From Neoceratodus forsteri (Eukaryota > Chordata > Ceratodontiformes > Ceratodontidae), in assembly GCA_016271365.2 (NCBI GenBank), contig JADMNL010000023.1:610758501-610822500 (forward strand): DNA of 64,000 nucleotides, read 5' to 3'. Both the position numbers and the translations under genes were made by a program. Under the pieces are notes generated by a model that saw only the letters and a list, made by a program, of their open reading frames with translations, made no database searches and was not told where the DNA came from. Below are positions 20,973 to 32,010 of this stretch, piece by piece (position 1 is the first letter of the stretch; each line of letters begins with the position of its first letter).

Positions 20973-21850
20973 ATGTTGATAGGGAGACAGGCAGGGGCAA
21001 ATGGAGAAAGAGACAAATGCAATAAGGACAGGGATGGGGCAAAAAGGGGTAAGGCCATCAAGAAATGGAGGGTAATGAGTACCAATGCCCATAGTCTGGG
21101 CAACAAGTTCCCTGAACTGGTGGCCTTGATGGAAGAGGGATGCCTGGATATTGTAGCAGTCACAGAAACATGGTACACAGAGAACCATGACTGGGATGTT
21201 AACATGCCACGGTACACAACCTGCAGGAGAGACAGAGAGGGGAGAAGAGGGGGCGATGCAGCTCTCTATGTAAGGCAAGAGATAAAAGCAACTGAACAAA
21301 AGAGTAAACAGGGAGGAGAGGAGGCACTGAGGGTCACCTTAGAAACTGGACATGGCACCACAATCCACACAGAGGTTGTATACAGACCCCCCATGTCAGG
21401 GGGAGGGAATGGACAAGGATATAATAGAAGGCATACTTAGGATGGCAGAGAAAGGGGAGATACTGTTGATGGGGGACCTCAATATGCCAGATGTTATCTG
21501 GAGCACCTTTGCTGCAGCCACATCCAAAATCAGGACCATTCTTGATGCCCTTCAGGTGGCATGCCACAGACAGCTAGTTTTTGAACCTATGCAGGAAGGA
21601 GCAATCTTAGACCTTGTACTCTCAAATGGGGACAGTGAGAGGATCTCAGATCTAGAAGTGGGTAGCCATTTGGGAACAAGTGACCACCAAACAGTGTGGT
21701 TCACTATAAACTCAGCTACAGAGTCAAGCCATACAAAAGTGAGGGTTCTGTACTTCAGGAGGGCTGACTTTGGCAAGATGGGAGAGTGCCTTAGAAAAGC
21801 ACTAGCAAACAGGCTAGAAGGAGGGGGTGGAGCAACAATGGGGAAATATC
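20973..21850 (+). pseudogene. CR1 ORF2 endonuclease, copy B, frameshifted
   Basis: VMSTNAHSLGNKFPELVALM, DIVAVTETWY (catalytic E) and VVYRPP lie in one frame up to about 21390. A frameshift follows; LLMGDLNMPDVIW (catalytic D and N) and HLGTSDHQTVWF (catalytic SDH) lie in the next frame (about 21460-21705). All catalytic residues are still readable, so decay is recent relative to copy D. Confidence 0.85.
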
Positions 21851-21940
21851 AAAACTGCCATCACAGAGGCAACAAGCCTTTGTGTGAAGCAAAGAAACAA
21901 ATCAAAATGAAAGAAAAAGCCACTATGGTTCTCAAAAGAG

Positions 21941-23865
21941 GTGGCAGTAAAGGTTAGGGAGAAAAAGATAGCATTTAGGAAGTATAAGGAAATGCAGAAG
22001 GAGCAGAACAGAGAACTGTACCAGTTAAGGCAGAGGGAAGCAGAGAGGGTAGTCAGAATAGCAAAGGCCGAAACTGAGGAAAAGATAGCCAACTCAGTTA
22101 AGAAGGGGGATAAAACCTTTTATAGGTATATTAGGGAGTGTAGAAAGACAAAGGGAGGGATAGTGAGGCTGAATAGAATGGACGGTGGGTGGTCAGAGAG
22201 GGACAGTGAAAAAGCAGGGACACTGAATGAATATTTCTGTTCAGTATTCACAAAAGAGAAGGTGGGGGAGGTTCCTAATCCAATTAACAGAAGCACTCTG
22301 AAGAGGGGGGTCAATCCCAGTCTTTTCACAGAAGAAAGTGTTCTGAAAGAACTCCTAAAACTGAAAGTGGACAAAGCAATGGGGCTAGATGGAATTCACT
22401 CCAGAGTTCTAAAAGAATTAAGCAGAGAACTAGTGACATCACTTACTACCCTTTTTAATAAATCATGGGAGGATGGTGTGGTACCTGAGGACTGGAAGAA
22501 GGCTGATGTGATTTCCCCTTCACAAAAGTGGGAGCAAGACAGAGGCAGGAAGCTACAGACCTGTCAGTTTGACCTCTGTGGTAGGGAAAGTGAAGGAATC
22601 ACTTCTGAAGGAAAGAATTGTTGAGTACCTAGAGGCCAGTGGGGCACAGGACCCACGGCAGCATGGTTTCACAGCTGGAAGGTCATGTCAGATGAATCTA
22701 ATTGATTTCTTTGACTGGGTGACCAAAGTAGAAGACCAGGGAGGGGCTGTGGGCATGGCCTACCTAGACTTTAGCAAGGCATTTGACACAGTCCCACACA
22801 AAAGATTAATAGTCAGATTTACCAGGCTGGGAGTGGGTCCCAGGGTGATAGCCTGGGTAAAACATTGGCTGGACAACAGGACACCGAAGGTAATTGTAAA
22901 TTGAGTCCACTCTGAAAAAAGAGGGGTTACTAGTGGGGTACCGCAGGGTTCAGTACTGGATCCAGTCCTGTTTAATGTCATTATAAGTGACATTGCAGAA
23001 GGACTGGAAGGAAAAGTATGCCTCTTTGCAGATGACACAAAGATCTGCAACAGGGTTGATACACAAGGAGGCGTAGAAAGGATGAGAAGGGACTTGGCAA
23101 GGTTGGAGGAATGGTCAGAAGTATGGCAGCTTGGATTCAATGCAAAGAAGTGCAAAATAATGCACCTGGGAAACAAAAACCCAGGGGAAGATTACACAAT
23201 GGGGGGGAGGCAGTAATAACAACAGAAATGGAAAGGGACCTGGGGTTAATCATATCAGATGACCTTAAGGTTGGCAAGCGATGTGACAAGGTAGTAGGGA
23301 GGGCTGGGGGGATGCTGGGATGTATAGAGAGAGGCATCACCAGCAGAAAACAGGAAGTTGTTATGTCCCTGTACAGACTGTTGGTGAGACCATATCTGGA
23401 GTACTGCATCCAGTTCTGGAGACCCCATCTCTGCAAGGACATTGACAGGATGGAGGCAGTTCAGAGGAAGGCAACTAAAATGGTGCAGGGTCTGCAAGAG
23501 AAACCATATGAGGAGAAGCTAAAGGAGATTAATATGTATACCCTTGAGGAAAGGAGGGAGAGGAGGACATGATAGAAGTGTTTAAGTACTTCAGTGGGAT
23601 CAACAAAGTCCAAGAGGGAAGCATCTTTCAGAAAAAGAGATGTGCAAGAACAAGGGGACGCAATTTGAAGATGGGGGGATGGCTCAGGGGCAATATGAGG
23701 AAGTATTTTTTCACAGAGTCAAGCCATACAAAAGTGAGGGTACCAGTTAAGTGGATGCATGGAACAGCCTTCCTGAGGAGGTTGTGGGGTCTAAAACTGT
23801 GGGAGAATTCAAGAATGCATGGGACATACATAAGGCAATTTTTAACGGTGGGTAGGAAGAAATAG
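21941..23865 (+). pseudogene. CR1 ORF2 reverse transcriptase, copy B, broken
   Basis: A 227-residue frame holds the N-terminal linker and KVDKAMGLDGIHSRVLKELS; a second frame from 22569 holds EYLEASGAQDPRQHGF and YLDFSKAFDTVPHKRL. A stop at 22903 precedes GVPQGSVLDPVLFN and catalytic FADDTKICN (about 23024-23050). C-terminal pieces follow at 23111-23572 and 23569-23865. Copies A and B share most of their bases. The 3' part contains a patch (23713-23751) copied from upstream in the same element. Confidence 0.87.
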
Positions 23866-23975
23866 GGTGTTGGTTAAATAGGATCTGCAGCTTATCCTCT
23901 AGATAGGGAAATGGGCAGACTAGGTGGGCCAAGTGGTCCTTATCTGCCGTCAAAGTCTATGTTTCTATGTTATGT

Positions 23976-24665
23976 AAACTCGGATCATCAGTGTGACACA
24001 ACATAAGGTGCTCATTAACTTCTCAGCCCTCAGAGTCATGGGCCAGCTAAAATGATGTATTTTTAAAACAACAAACACTTGAACCTAGCTAAACAGCACT
24101 GATTCAGTTATCTTCTTGTTTGTTTCTTAAAAAATATGATCAGAAATTGAAGACATTTCAGGGTATAGAAATGAGGAAATCAGTCTCAGTATGAGACTAT
24201 TAGGACTTTCCTCACTTCTGATAGTGAAGGGGAGCTGCACTGCCAGTTTAGGCATCTGCTGCAAGGTGGTATATATTTATGGTCCATCACAATGCAAGTG
24301 ACAGCAGTGCCATAGGGCAAACTGAAATAAGCAATGAAATCTTTCAAGCCATGCAAGAAAATTCAATCACTTGATGGTGAGTCTTGTAAAGCAATAAATC
24401 AAACCTTTCATTTATTCAGAATTCTTGCTGATCATGTTTGATTTTATTGTCATTAGTTTCTTATACCCATCACCATCATCCCCTTCCCCCACAAAAAAAA
24501 CACCTTTCCAAATAAGGGCACTCGGCAATATGAATTTTCAGTCTGCACTAATTTTATATTAGTCAAAACAGTTACATAATCCATGAATTTAATATACATT
24601 TGAGATGCTTAATGAGGATTATTAAGTGACATTTTCTGTGGCAAATGTACCACTATATCCTCTCT
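23976..24665. other. No recognised feature
   Basis: AT-rich spacer between CR1 copies B (+) and C (-), which lie tail to tail. No gene or repeat seen. Confidence 0.5.
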
Positions 24666-24776
24666 CCCTTTACATAGAAACATAGAATTTGACAGCAGAT
24701 AAGGACCGCTTGGCCCACCCAGTCTGCCCATTTCCCTACCTACTGGATAAGCTGCAGATCCTAGTTAACCAGCAGT

Positions 24777-26500
24777 CTACTTCTTCTTACCCTCACCCCC
24801 CAGAATTGCCTTATGACTGTCCCATGCATGCTTGAATTCCACCACTGATTTTGACTCCACAACCTCCTCCGGAAGGCCATTCCATGCATCCACAACCCTC
24901 TTTGTGAAAAAATACTTCCTTAAATTACCTTTGAGCCACCCCCCCTTGATCTTCAAATTGTGCCCCCTTGTTCTTGCACACCTCTTTTTTTGAAAGATGC
25001 TACCCTCTTGGACTTTGTTGATTCCCTTGAGGTACTTGAAAGTTTCTATCATGTCCCCCCTCTTCCTCCTTTCCTTGAGGCTATACATATTAAGCTCCTT
25101 AAGTCTCTCTTCATATGTCTTCCGGTGCAGACCCTGCACCATTTTAGTTGCCCTCCTCTGGACAGCTTCCATCCTGTCTATGTCTTTGGAGATTGGGTCT
25201 CCAGAACTGCACACAGTACTCCAGATGGGGTCTCACCAGCTGTCTGTACAGAGGATAATAACTTCCTGTTTTCTACTGGTGATGCCTCTCCCTATGCATC
25301 CCAGTAACCCCCAGCCCTCCTTGCTGCCCTCTCACACTTGCCCACCTTTAGGTCATCTGATATGACTACCCCCAGGTCCCTTTCCATTTTGTTGTTGTTA
25401 GTATCTCACCCCCATTGTGTACTCTTCCCTGGGTTTTGTTTCCCAGGTGCATTACCTTGCACTTCTTAACATTGAATCTAAGCTGCCATACATTTGACCA
25501 TTCCTCTAACCTTGCCAAGTCCTTCTTGTCCTTTCCACCCCACCCTGTGCATCAACTCTGTTGCAGATCTTAGTGTCATCTGCAAAGAGACATACTTTTC
25601 CTTCCAGTCCTTCCATCAATGTCGCTATAAAGACATTGAAGAGGACCGGTCCTAATACTGAACCCCGCGTGTACCCCACTAGTAACCTCCTTTCTTCTGA
25701 GTGGACTCCATTTACTATTACTCTCTGTGTCCTATTCTCCAGCCAATTCTTTACCCAGGCTATCATCTTGGGACCCACTCCCAGGCTGGCTAACTTGTAT
25801 ATTAATCTTTGTATGGGACTGTGTCAAATGCCTTTGTTAAAGTCTAGGTAGGCCATGTCCACAGCCCCTCCCTGATCTACTACTTGGTCACCCAGTCAAA
25901 GAAATCTATCAGATTTGTCTGGCATGACCTTCCCACTGTGAATCCATGCTGCCTAGGGTCCTGTGCCCTCTGGCCTCTAGATACTCAACAATTCTTTCCT
26001 TCAGAAGTGATTCCATCATTTTCCCTACCACTGAGGTTAAACTAACAGGTCTGTAGTTTCCTGCTTCTGCCTTGCTCCCACTTTGTGAAGGGAATCACAT
26101 CTGCCCTCCTCCAGTCCTCGGGTACTACCCCATCCTCCCATGATTTGTTAAAAGGGTAGTCAGTGGTGTCACTAGTTCTACCTTAGCTCTTTAGAATTCT
26201 GGGATGAATCCCATCAGGCCCCATTGCTTTGTCCACCTTCAGTTTTAAGAGTTCTTTCAGAACCTTCTTCTGTAAATGGGCTGGTATCAACTTCTGTATC
26301 CAGAGTGTTACTACTGTTTGTTTTATGTACCTCCTCTTCATTTGTAAATACTGAGCAAAATATTTGTTTAGTATCTCTGCCTTCACAGTCTCCCTCTGCC
26401 CACCCTCCCTCCCTTTATTAAGCCTCACTATCCCCCTTGGTCTTCCTTTGCTCCTGATGTACCTATAAAAGGTTTTATCCCCTTCTAACTGAGTTGGCTA
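24777..26500 (-). pseudogene. CR1 reverse transcriptase, copy C, broken
   Basis: Minus-strand pieces: LKLKVDKAMGPDGIHPRILK (about 26245-26190), a shifted region with the QDPRQHGF-type block near 25960, then GPKMIAWVKNWLENRTQRVI (25778 onward). GYTRGSVLGPVLFNVF follows, where VPQ has become YTR, then catalytic FADDTKICN (about 25590-25565). The last frame (25214-24777) holds DIDRMEAVQRRATKMVQGLH and the C-terminal region. Several frameshifts and the altered VPQG block mean no activity. Confidence 0.86.
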
Positions 26501-27589
26501 TCTTTTCCTTGATTTGGGCCTTTGCTGTTCTGACTGCCTTCCCAGCCTCCTTTGCTTTAACTGATACAGTTCTGTGTCCTGCTCCTTCTGTGATTCCTTG
26601 TACTTCCTGAATGCTTTTTTCTCTTGAACCTTCACTGCCACTTCCTTTGAGAACCATAGTAGTTTCTTACATCGTCTTGTTTTGTTTATTTGCTTCACAC
26701 AAAGGCTCGTTACCTCTGTGATGGCAGTTTTTATTATTCCCCATTGTTCTTCCACCCCTCCTTCCTGCCCATTTGCTAGTGCATTCCTTAGGCACTCACC
26801 CATTTTGGCAAAGTCAGCCCTCCTAAAGTCCAGTACTTTTGTCTTTGTATGGCTTGACTCTATTGCTGTGTTTATTGTGAACCCTACTGTTCGATGGTCG
26901 CTAGTTCCCAGATGGCTACTCACTTCTACATCTGTGATCCTCTCTCCATCTCCATTTGAAAGAATCAAGTCTAATATTGCTCCCTCTCGAGTGGGCTCCA
27001 GTACTAGTAGTCTAAGGCATGCCACCTGTAGGGCATCTAGAATAACTGCACTCTTCGAAGTGGCAGCTGCAACTGCATTCCAGTTAACATCTGGCATATT
27101 CAGATCACCCATCAGCAATATCTCCCCTTTTTCTGCCATTCTAAGTATACTTTCTATCATTTCCCTGTCCATTTCCTCCCCCTGAGAAGGGGGTCTGTAT
27201 ACAACCCCTGTGCATATTGTGGTGCCATTGCCTGTCTCCAAATTTACCCACAGTGATTCTTCTCCTCCCTGTTTACCCTTTTGTTCTGTTGCTTTTAATC
27301 CTTCGCTTATGTATAGAACTCCTCCTCCTCCTCCTCCTCTTTTACCCTCCCTGTCCCTCCTGTAGACAGTGTATCCTGGTATGTTTATGTCCCAGTCATG
27401 GTTTTGTGTGTACCATGTTTCTGTGACTGCCACGATATCCAGATGTTCCTCCTCCATCAAGGCCACTAATTCAGGAAGCTTGTTACCCAGACTACGGGCA
27501 TTGGTACTCATTGCTCTCCATTTTTTGATGGCTTTACCTTCTGTTGCAGCATCCCCCACTGACCGTTCTACCTCGGTCTTTTTTCTCAT
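26498..27589 (-). CDS. CR1 ORF2 endonuclease domain, open reading frame of 363 residues
   Basis: This is an uninterrupted EN domain with all the expected catalytic blocks: STNARSLGNKLPEL (N, near residue 35), DIVAVTETWYTQNHDWD (E), VVYRPPSQG, EILLMGDLNMPDVNW (D and N) and SSHLGTSDHRTVGF (SDH). A G-run (KRGGGGGG) precedes VLYISEG, slightly expanded by a GAG/GGA repeat. After about residue 270 the frame runs into the EN-RT linker and stops at 26498, so it is cut off from the RT by decay. The start methionine is only the first ATG of the open frame; in an intact element EN and RT form one ORF2. The enzyme nicks target DNA. Expression is unknown. Confidence 0.8.
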   Translation of the reverse strand: MRKKTEVERSVGDAATEGKAIKKWRAMSTNARSLGNKLPELVALMEEEHLDIVAVTETWYTQNHDWDINIPGYTVYRRDREGKRGGGGGGVLYISEGLKATEQKGKQGGEESLWVNLETGNGTTICTGVVYRPPSQGEEMDREMIESILRMAEKGEILLMGDLNMPDVNWNAVAAATSKSAVILDALQVACLRLLVLEPTREGAILDLILSNGDGERITDVEVSSHLGTSDHRTVGFTINTAIESSHTKTKVLDFRRADFAKMGECLRNALANGQEGGVEEQWGIIKTAITEVTSLCVKQINKTRRCKKLLWFSKEVAVKVQEKKAFRKYKESQKEQDTELYQLKQRRLGRQSEQQRPKSRKR

Positions 27590-27655
27590 TTAGTACCCTG
27601 TTTTGTAGGGAGAGGCTGGGATTCTCCTGCTGCTTGCCAGTGCCTCCCCCTTTGT

Positions 27656-28147
27656 CTAGTTTAAAAGCTTGCCAATGAAGCATTTAAACTGATTGCTCAA
27701 AAGACTTGTTCCCTTACTGGACAGATGCAGACCATCCTGCCAGTATAGGCTGGTGTCCCTCCAGGTGGAACCCCAGTCCCCAATGAAGCCAAACCCCTGT
27801 GCTCCACACCATTTTTTCAACCATTCATTAAACTGCATGGTGCCAATTAACCTCGCCTTCCCCATGCTTTTGACAGGCAGCACCTCTGAGAAGGATACTC
27901 TGTGTGCTACTTGTCTTAGGGCCCTCCCCAACTCTGCAATGTCCTCCTGCACTGCTCTAATCTCATGACGAGCCAAGTCATTTGTCCCTAGGTGGACAAT
28001 TACATCCAGCTCAGAATCCCTTGCAGCTGTTCTCATGATCCTGAGGATGCACTTCCTGTCCCTCCAAGCCATGGCACCAGGCAGGCACCTTACTTCATTT
28101 TTCCCAGCTCCCCCCAGTTCTATACTCCTAATAATTGAGTCCCCCAC
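27656..28147 (-). CDS. CR1 ORF1 GDSL/SGNH esterase domain, intact 163-residue frame
   Basis: The minus-strand frame begins MGDSIIRSIELGG (block I with the nucleophile Ser of GDS), continues VRCLPGAMAWR (block II-like G), VIVHLGTNDLARHEIR (block III with GTND) and FSEVLPV, and ends with WQDGLHLSSKGTSLL (block V with the catalytic Asp/His in DGLHLS). All blocks of an SGNH hydrolase are present without a stop, unlike copies B, D and E. It is normally the C-terminal part of CR1 ORF1, joined to the finger at 28604-28395; here frameshifts separate the two. Substrate unknown. Confidence 0.8.
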   Translation of the reverse strand: MGDSIIRSIELGGAGKNEVRCLPGAMAWRDRKCILRIMRTAARDSELDVIVHLGTNDLARHEIRAVQEDIAELGRALRQVAHRVSFSEVLPVKSMGKARLIGTMQFNEWLKKWCGAQGFGFIGDWGSTWRDTSLYWQDGLHLSSKGTSLLSNQFKCFIGKLLN

Positions 28148-28604
28148 CAGGAGCTGCTTCCTTTCCCTGTGGTGTCCTCTGCCTCTTCCTGTGGGCCTCC
28201 CTTGTGACAGTTATCATCAGTCTTCTCTGCGGGTGCATCCATAGGGGAGCTATGCTCCCCCAGAATGGTGTATGGATTGTGGAGTGGAACAATTGACTGG
28301 GTGTGCCTCTGTTCCACCCTCCTCACCCTCTCTGAGCCCACTGTGGTCCAACTGCTGTGCTTTCTTCGCAACCTCTGAGGTAGTGGTGGTGGCGCTAGTG
28401 CTCCCTGGATGGGGGAGGGTCCCTTCCTACTGTCCAGTGTGGCCTGAGGAAGGTTTCCTTACTGCTGTCCAGTGTGACCTGAAGACGGGCAACTTCCTCC
28501 CTCAGGGCAGATAGTTGTTTGCAAATAGGGCAGCATCTCAGCCTCCAGAAAGACTCCCAGAAGACTGCTGCCCCACAGCCATTACATTGCACTACTCCCC
28601 ACAT
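28120..28604 (-). pseudogene. CR1 ORF1 N-terminal Cys-finger/coiled-coil, copy C
   Basis: From 28604 the minus strand reads MWGVVQCNGCGAAVFWESFW, then RLRCCPICKQLSALREEVAR: four spaced cysteines followed by a leucine/charged helix. The match to copy B (CSGCGAAVFRETFWRMRCCP) is close. The frame ends at 28395. A second frame (28371-28120) carries the linker (RMRKHSSWTTVGSERVRRVE-type) leading to the esterase. This is the ORF1 start used to orient the element. Confidence 0.78.
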
Positions 28605-28779
28605 GTTTATCTAGTTTTTTTATTGTATTTGTGTGTGTGTGTGTGGCCGTGCGTGCGTGTGTGATTTGTTATATAGAAATATATATATATAATACAATGT
28701 GTATGCTTATATTGACAGTGCAGTGTGCTAGAGAGGATATGACAATGAAATGCACCTTGCACTCGAGGAAATGATGTCA

Positions 28780-28845
28780 GAACCTCAGGTATAAAGGAAC
28801 TATTTCCAGGGGTGGGTGGGGTGAGGGGTGGGAAGGGGTTGGGCC
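28780..28845 (-). promoter_or_regulatory. Candidate CR1 promoter (C-rich tract + TTCCTTTATA), copy C
   Basis: On the minus strand a C-rich tract (inverse of GGGGTGGGTGGGGTGAGGGG, about 28807-28830) is followed by GTTCCTTTATACCTGAGG (28800-28783), about 185 bases before ORF1. Copy D has CC-rich DNA then TTTCCTTTATATTGGGGG in the same place. Confidence 0.45.
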
Positions 28846-29036
28846 TAAACTGTGTCCTCACAAAACAATCAACTAAAAGCTCTCACCCACCGCTGCAATG
28901 AGTGCCTTCCTGTCAGTAAGATACCCTACACAACAATTTGACAGAGACAGTACCCTGCTAATCAAACAGAGAAAAATCCAGAAATCCAAGTCAGACACTG
29001 GTAAACCTCTCCAGCCCCAAAACAGCCTGGTGGTTT

Positions 29037-29385
29037 GTTAGCCACAAAGGAAAATCAAATATGCAGTTATTTCAGCCCTTTTGAGGATGCTGCCAAGATA
29101 AGCAGTTTTAAAAAAAACCCTTCCTGAATTAAAAACTAAAACAAACACAAAGCAATACCACTTTAAAAGTGAGGAAAACTTCTCTCAGATGCAAACCCAC
29201 CAAAAGTTGCAAAATATATTAATGCAGATTCTCACAGAATTCTAGTAATCAGTCCAGTTAGCCACAAGGGAAAATCAAATATGCAGAAGATAAGCAGTTT
29301 TAAAAAAACCCTTCCTGACTTAAAAACTAAACCAAACACAAAGCAATACCACTTTAAAAGTGAGGAACACTTCTCTCAGATGTAA
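29037..29385 (-). repeat. Direct repeat upstream of CR1 copy C (period about 220 bp)
   Basis: GTTAGCCACAA(A/G)GGAAAATC starts at 29037 and 29257. Both copies continue with AAGATAAGCAGTTTTAAAAA, CCCTTCCTGA, AAAGCAATACCACTTTAAAA and CTTCTCTCAGATG. It is probably the 5' tandem repeat of copy C, unrelated in sequence to the repeats of copy B. Confidence 0.7.
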
Positions 29386-29760
29386 GCAAGAGAGAGATTA
29401 GTTACAGATATTTCGTCCAAAATAGTATATCCCACGCATCTTCTCAGTTGTTTCCAAGCACTCCTGTACACAACTTGAAAGAAGATGGACTTCTTTGCAG
29501 TCTATTAGTAAACATATACATGTGCAGTGGAATTAAACACAAGATATGATATTCAACAAATATGTTTCACTCAAGATGGTAGTTTAGTAATACTAAATGA
29601 GAGACTTGGCAACACAACAGAGTACAGTATTATCTTTACACATGCAGTATACTGTATGTTAGCTACTGCACATTGTTTCTTTCCTCTCAGCTGATGCTCA
29701 GTACAGGTTAGAATATTACATATTGACTGCAAAAGCTGATTCTGAGCATAACTATGCAGT
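29386..29760. other. No recognised feature
   Basis: AT-rich spacer with no gene or repeat identified. Confidence 0.45.
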
Positions 29761-29761
29761 T

Positions 29762-30296
29762 CTGCTGTACGGATACCTCTGTGAGTTCACTGTACCACTT
29801 GGGTGAGAGATTGTGTAGAGCTGTGGAAAAAGAATGGGGCAGAAGGTATCAGAGCACTTGTATTATTAGTTTCAAGCATAGAATGGGGAGAGCAGTCTGA
29901 TAGAGCAATAGACAGAAAGATGCACAGACAGAGAGAGAATGGGGTAGTAGGTATCTGGGCAATTGTATTATTGGTAGGACAAAGCTTAGAACAGGGAGAA
30001 CAGTTTGAGCAGTCCAGAAAAGTGGGAGAGAGGGAGAGAATGGAATGGTAGGTATCTGGGCACTTGGGTTAGTAGGACCAAATTTAGGATGGGGACAGCA
30101 TTCTGAGAAAATCAGTAGAGTGGGGGGAATGAGAGAATGGTGGGGAGAGAGAGAGAGAGAGAGAACAGGATGGTCAACTAAGAACCTGATTACCCTGTAC
30201 TCTATGCCCCAACTAATCCAGCTGCACATCTCTGTGAGTTCTCTGTACAATGCAGCTTTGAGATAACAGGGAGCTATGGATGAGAGAGAAAGATAA

Positions 30297-30338
<42 letters not shown>

Positions 30339-31395
30339 TGGGGCAGTAGCTATCTGGGAAGATGTACTATTATTGGGGCATATACATGAATGGAGTGAAG
30401 TAACTACATGCGTGTATCTGGGGTGCATAGCCATTCCTCATCCATTGCACACCCTGCACAGCATGCACAATGGTGGGGGCATTCAGACCCACTGCATCCA
30501 ATCCCCCATGTCCGTGGACCACACCGCACTGGGGGGCATTCCGGGGGCATGCCAATGTGTGCGGAGGGTGGTGCAGGGTATGCCAGGGTACAGCCTCAGT
30601 AACCCTCTGTGTGACCCCACAGTCTCCATCCTCCATATGCCAGGGGTCCTGTACAGTGCTCCCCATGCTGCCCCTGCCACTAGACAGCCAGTGAGGGCAG
30701 GGGCAATGGGACAGGTGAGTGCCCATAATGCCTGATTGGTGGCACTGGAATGTTGCAGGGGGGATGGACTGTGGCACATGCCTCCCTATGGGGCTCGGGG
30801 TACAGGAGTATGGCCACAATGGTGTTGGGGCACCGCCACTGTTGTAGGCATGCGGGCTGGAGGTGGGCCACAATGCTAGGGTCTTGCAGTGCACTGGGAG
30901 GACACCATTCATTGAGGCTGGGCTGATGACAGGACTGGCTGTGGGGCTATGCTGCATGGATCTGGGTGCCTAGGCGGCATGCACAACTCCAGACCCATGC
31001 ATCACAATGCGAGGGATCCACTTTTGGACCCAGGATGGGCATCCCATTGGATGCCTGCCAGGGTCCACAACTCCACCCCAGCCTCCATGCAGAGTCCTGT
31101 GCACTGGGATGAGGAGCCATTGACAGGTGACCAGCATTGGTGAATGCTGGTATAGGTGCACCTGTCCATGGGCCACAGGGTCCCGGGTGGGATACGTGAC
31201 TTTTCTACGTATCCCCACCTGCTGCATGTATATCGCCCATTATTAGGACCAAACTGCTATGGGGAGAGTGGTATGAGCAGTCCAATAGAGTGGAAGAGAG
31301 TAAGAGAGTGGGGGTAGAGAAAGAAAGAATGGGGTGGTCAGCCGAAAACTTGATAATCTTATACTCAATACCCCAACTAATCCAACAGAATTTAT
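29762..31395. repeat. Purine-rich minisatellite array, interrupted
   Basis: GGTATC(T/A)G(G/A)GCA(C/A)TTG-type units start at about 29844, 29950 and 30051, with a diverged unit at 30349. They are separated by GAGAGAGA tracts and by A(G)AACCTGATTACCCTGTACTC and CCCCAACTAATCCA words, which recur at 30183 and 31348. A larger unit of about 300-450 bases is suggested by CTGTGAGTTC(A/T)CTGTAC at 29779 and 30231. GC-rich element G2 sits inside. The word TTGAGTTCACTGTACTGC at 35140 hints that LINE copy G is also inserted in this array. Confidence 0.65.
30375..31238. mobile_element. GC-rich dispersed element, copy G2, with TIR and 6-bp target duplication
   Basis: The element starts GGGGCATATACATG and ends with the near-inverse CATGTATATCGCCC. 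It is flanked by ATTATT on both sides (30369-30374 and 31239-31244). Removing it restores a minisatellite unit (GATGTACTATTATTAGGACC, compare TTGTATTATTGGTAGGAC at 29969). Its body aligns with G1 at 11580-12475. The frames on both strands (up to 195 residues, 30370-30957 minus) are not conserved as protein in G1, so it is called non-autonomous. Confidence 0.75.
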
Positions 31396-32010
31396 AAACC
31401 CTCTCATTGCAACTATAAACTAACTAAGCTCCTTCAGTGATCTTGAATTTTTATTTATTTATTTCATTTATTTATTTCAGTTTAAGATTAAAACCTTTGA
31501 GTCCAGGACTCATTTTCAAAGGTTTCAAGTCATTGTTGTACAAACATTACAAATATAACAGTGTTTACAGAGAACAGAAAACAGTTACACTGACATTCAA
31601 ATACCAAAGAAATCTTATATATCCAACTAAAGATTGAAGAGGATAGGGTAAATAGGGTTCAGCCTTGTAGCTCACTATTTAGTTGGTCATTCTAGCCAAA
31701 GGGGGGTAGGGGGTCAGCCAGGGATGGCGTCGTCATGGTGGAAGTGGTTTGTCAGCCGAGTGGGCCTGGTTCAGGGATGGGGGGGTTGATGAGATAAAAA
31801 GGGAAGGTGAAAGGGAGAGGGTTGGGTGGCTGAAATTCTTCCATATTAGTGCAGGCAACAACAATTCTTTTTTGTGTCAAGAAGGTATCTGAGCCCAGAT
31901 TTGAAGATACTAATCGGGTGATTCTGTGAGGTTAGCAGGTAATTCATTGTACCATTTTTGTCCTTGGTACAGGATGGAGTTCTGGGCGAGTTTTGTCCTT
32001 TTGAAAGGAA

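Larger units (their letters stand above)
18868..23975 (+). mobile_element. CR1 LINE copy B, near full length with tandem 5' repeats
   Basis: In order on the plus strand: tandem 5' repeats (18868-19590), a C-rich tract and TATA-like box (about 19592-19656), ORF1 (19960-20885), ORF2 EN (about 20973-21850) and RT (about 21941-23570), and the CR1 3' terminus ending TCTATGTTTCTATG near 23970. All reading frames are broken. It is the longest plus-strand copy and the best guide to element structure. Confidence 0.85.
24671..29400 (-). mobile_element. CR1 LINE copy C, near full length
   Basis: The 3' terminus lies at 24671 (plus strand ACATAGAAACATAGAATTTG, the inverse of the CTATGTTTCTATGT end). Reading leftward on the minus strand from about 28605: Cys finger, esterase, EN, RT. 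Upstream sequence (28606-29400) holds a TATA-like box, a C-rich tract and a 220-bp direct repeat. EN and esterase each lie in one open frame, so this is the best-preserved CR1 copy, although the RT is broken. The 5' limit is approximate. Confidence 0.87.

Noticed and set aside
26682..27185. 167-residue plus-strand frame
   Set aside because: It is the antisense of the endonuclease of CR1 copy C, which explains the whole stretch.
30370..30957. 195-residue minus-strand frame
   Set aside because: Same reason: GC-rich element G2, with competing frames on both strands and no conserved counterpart in G1.
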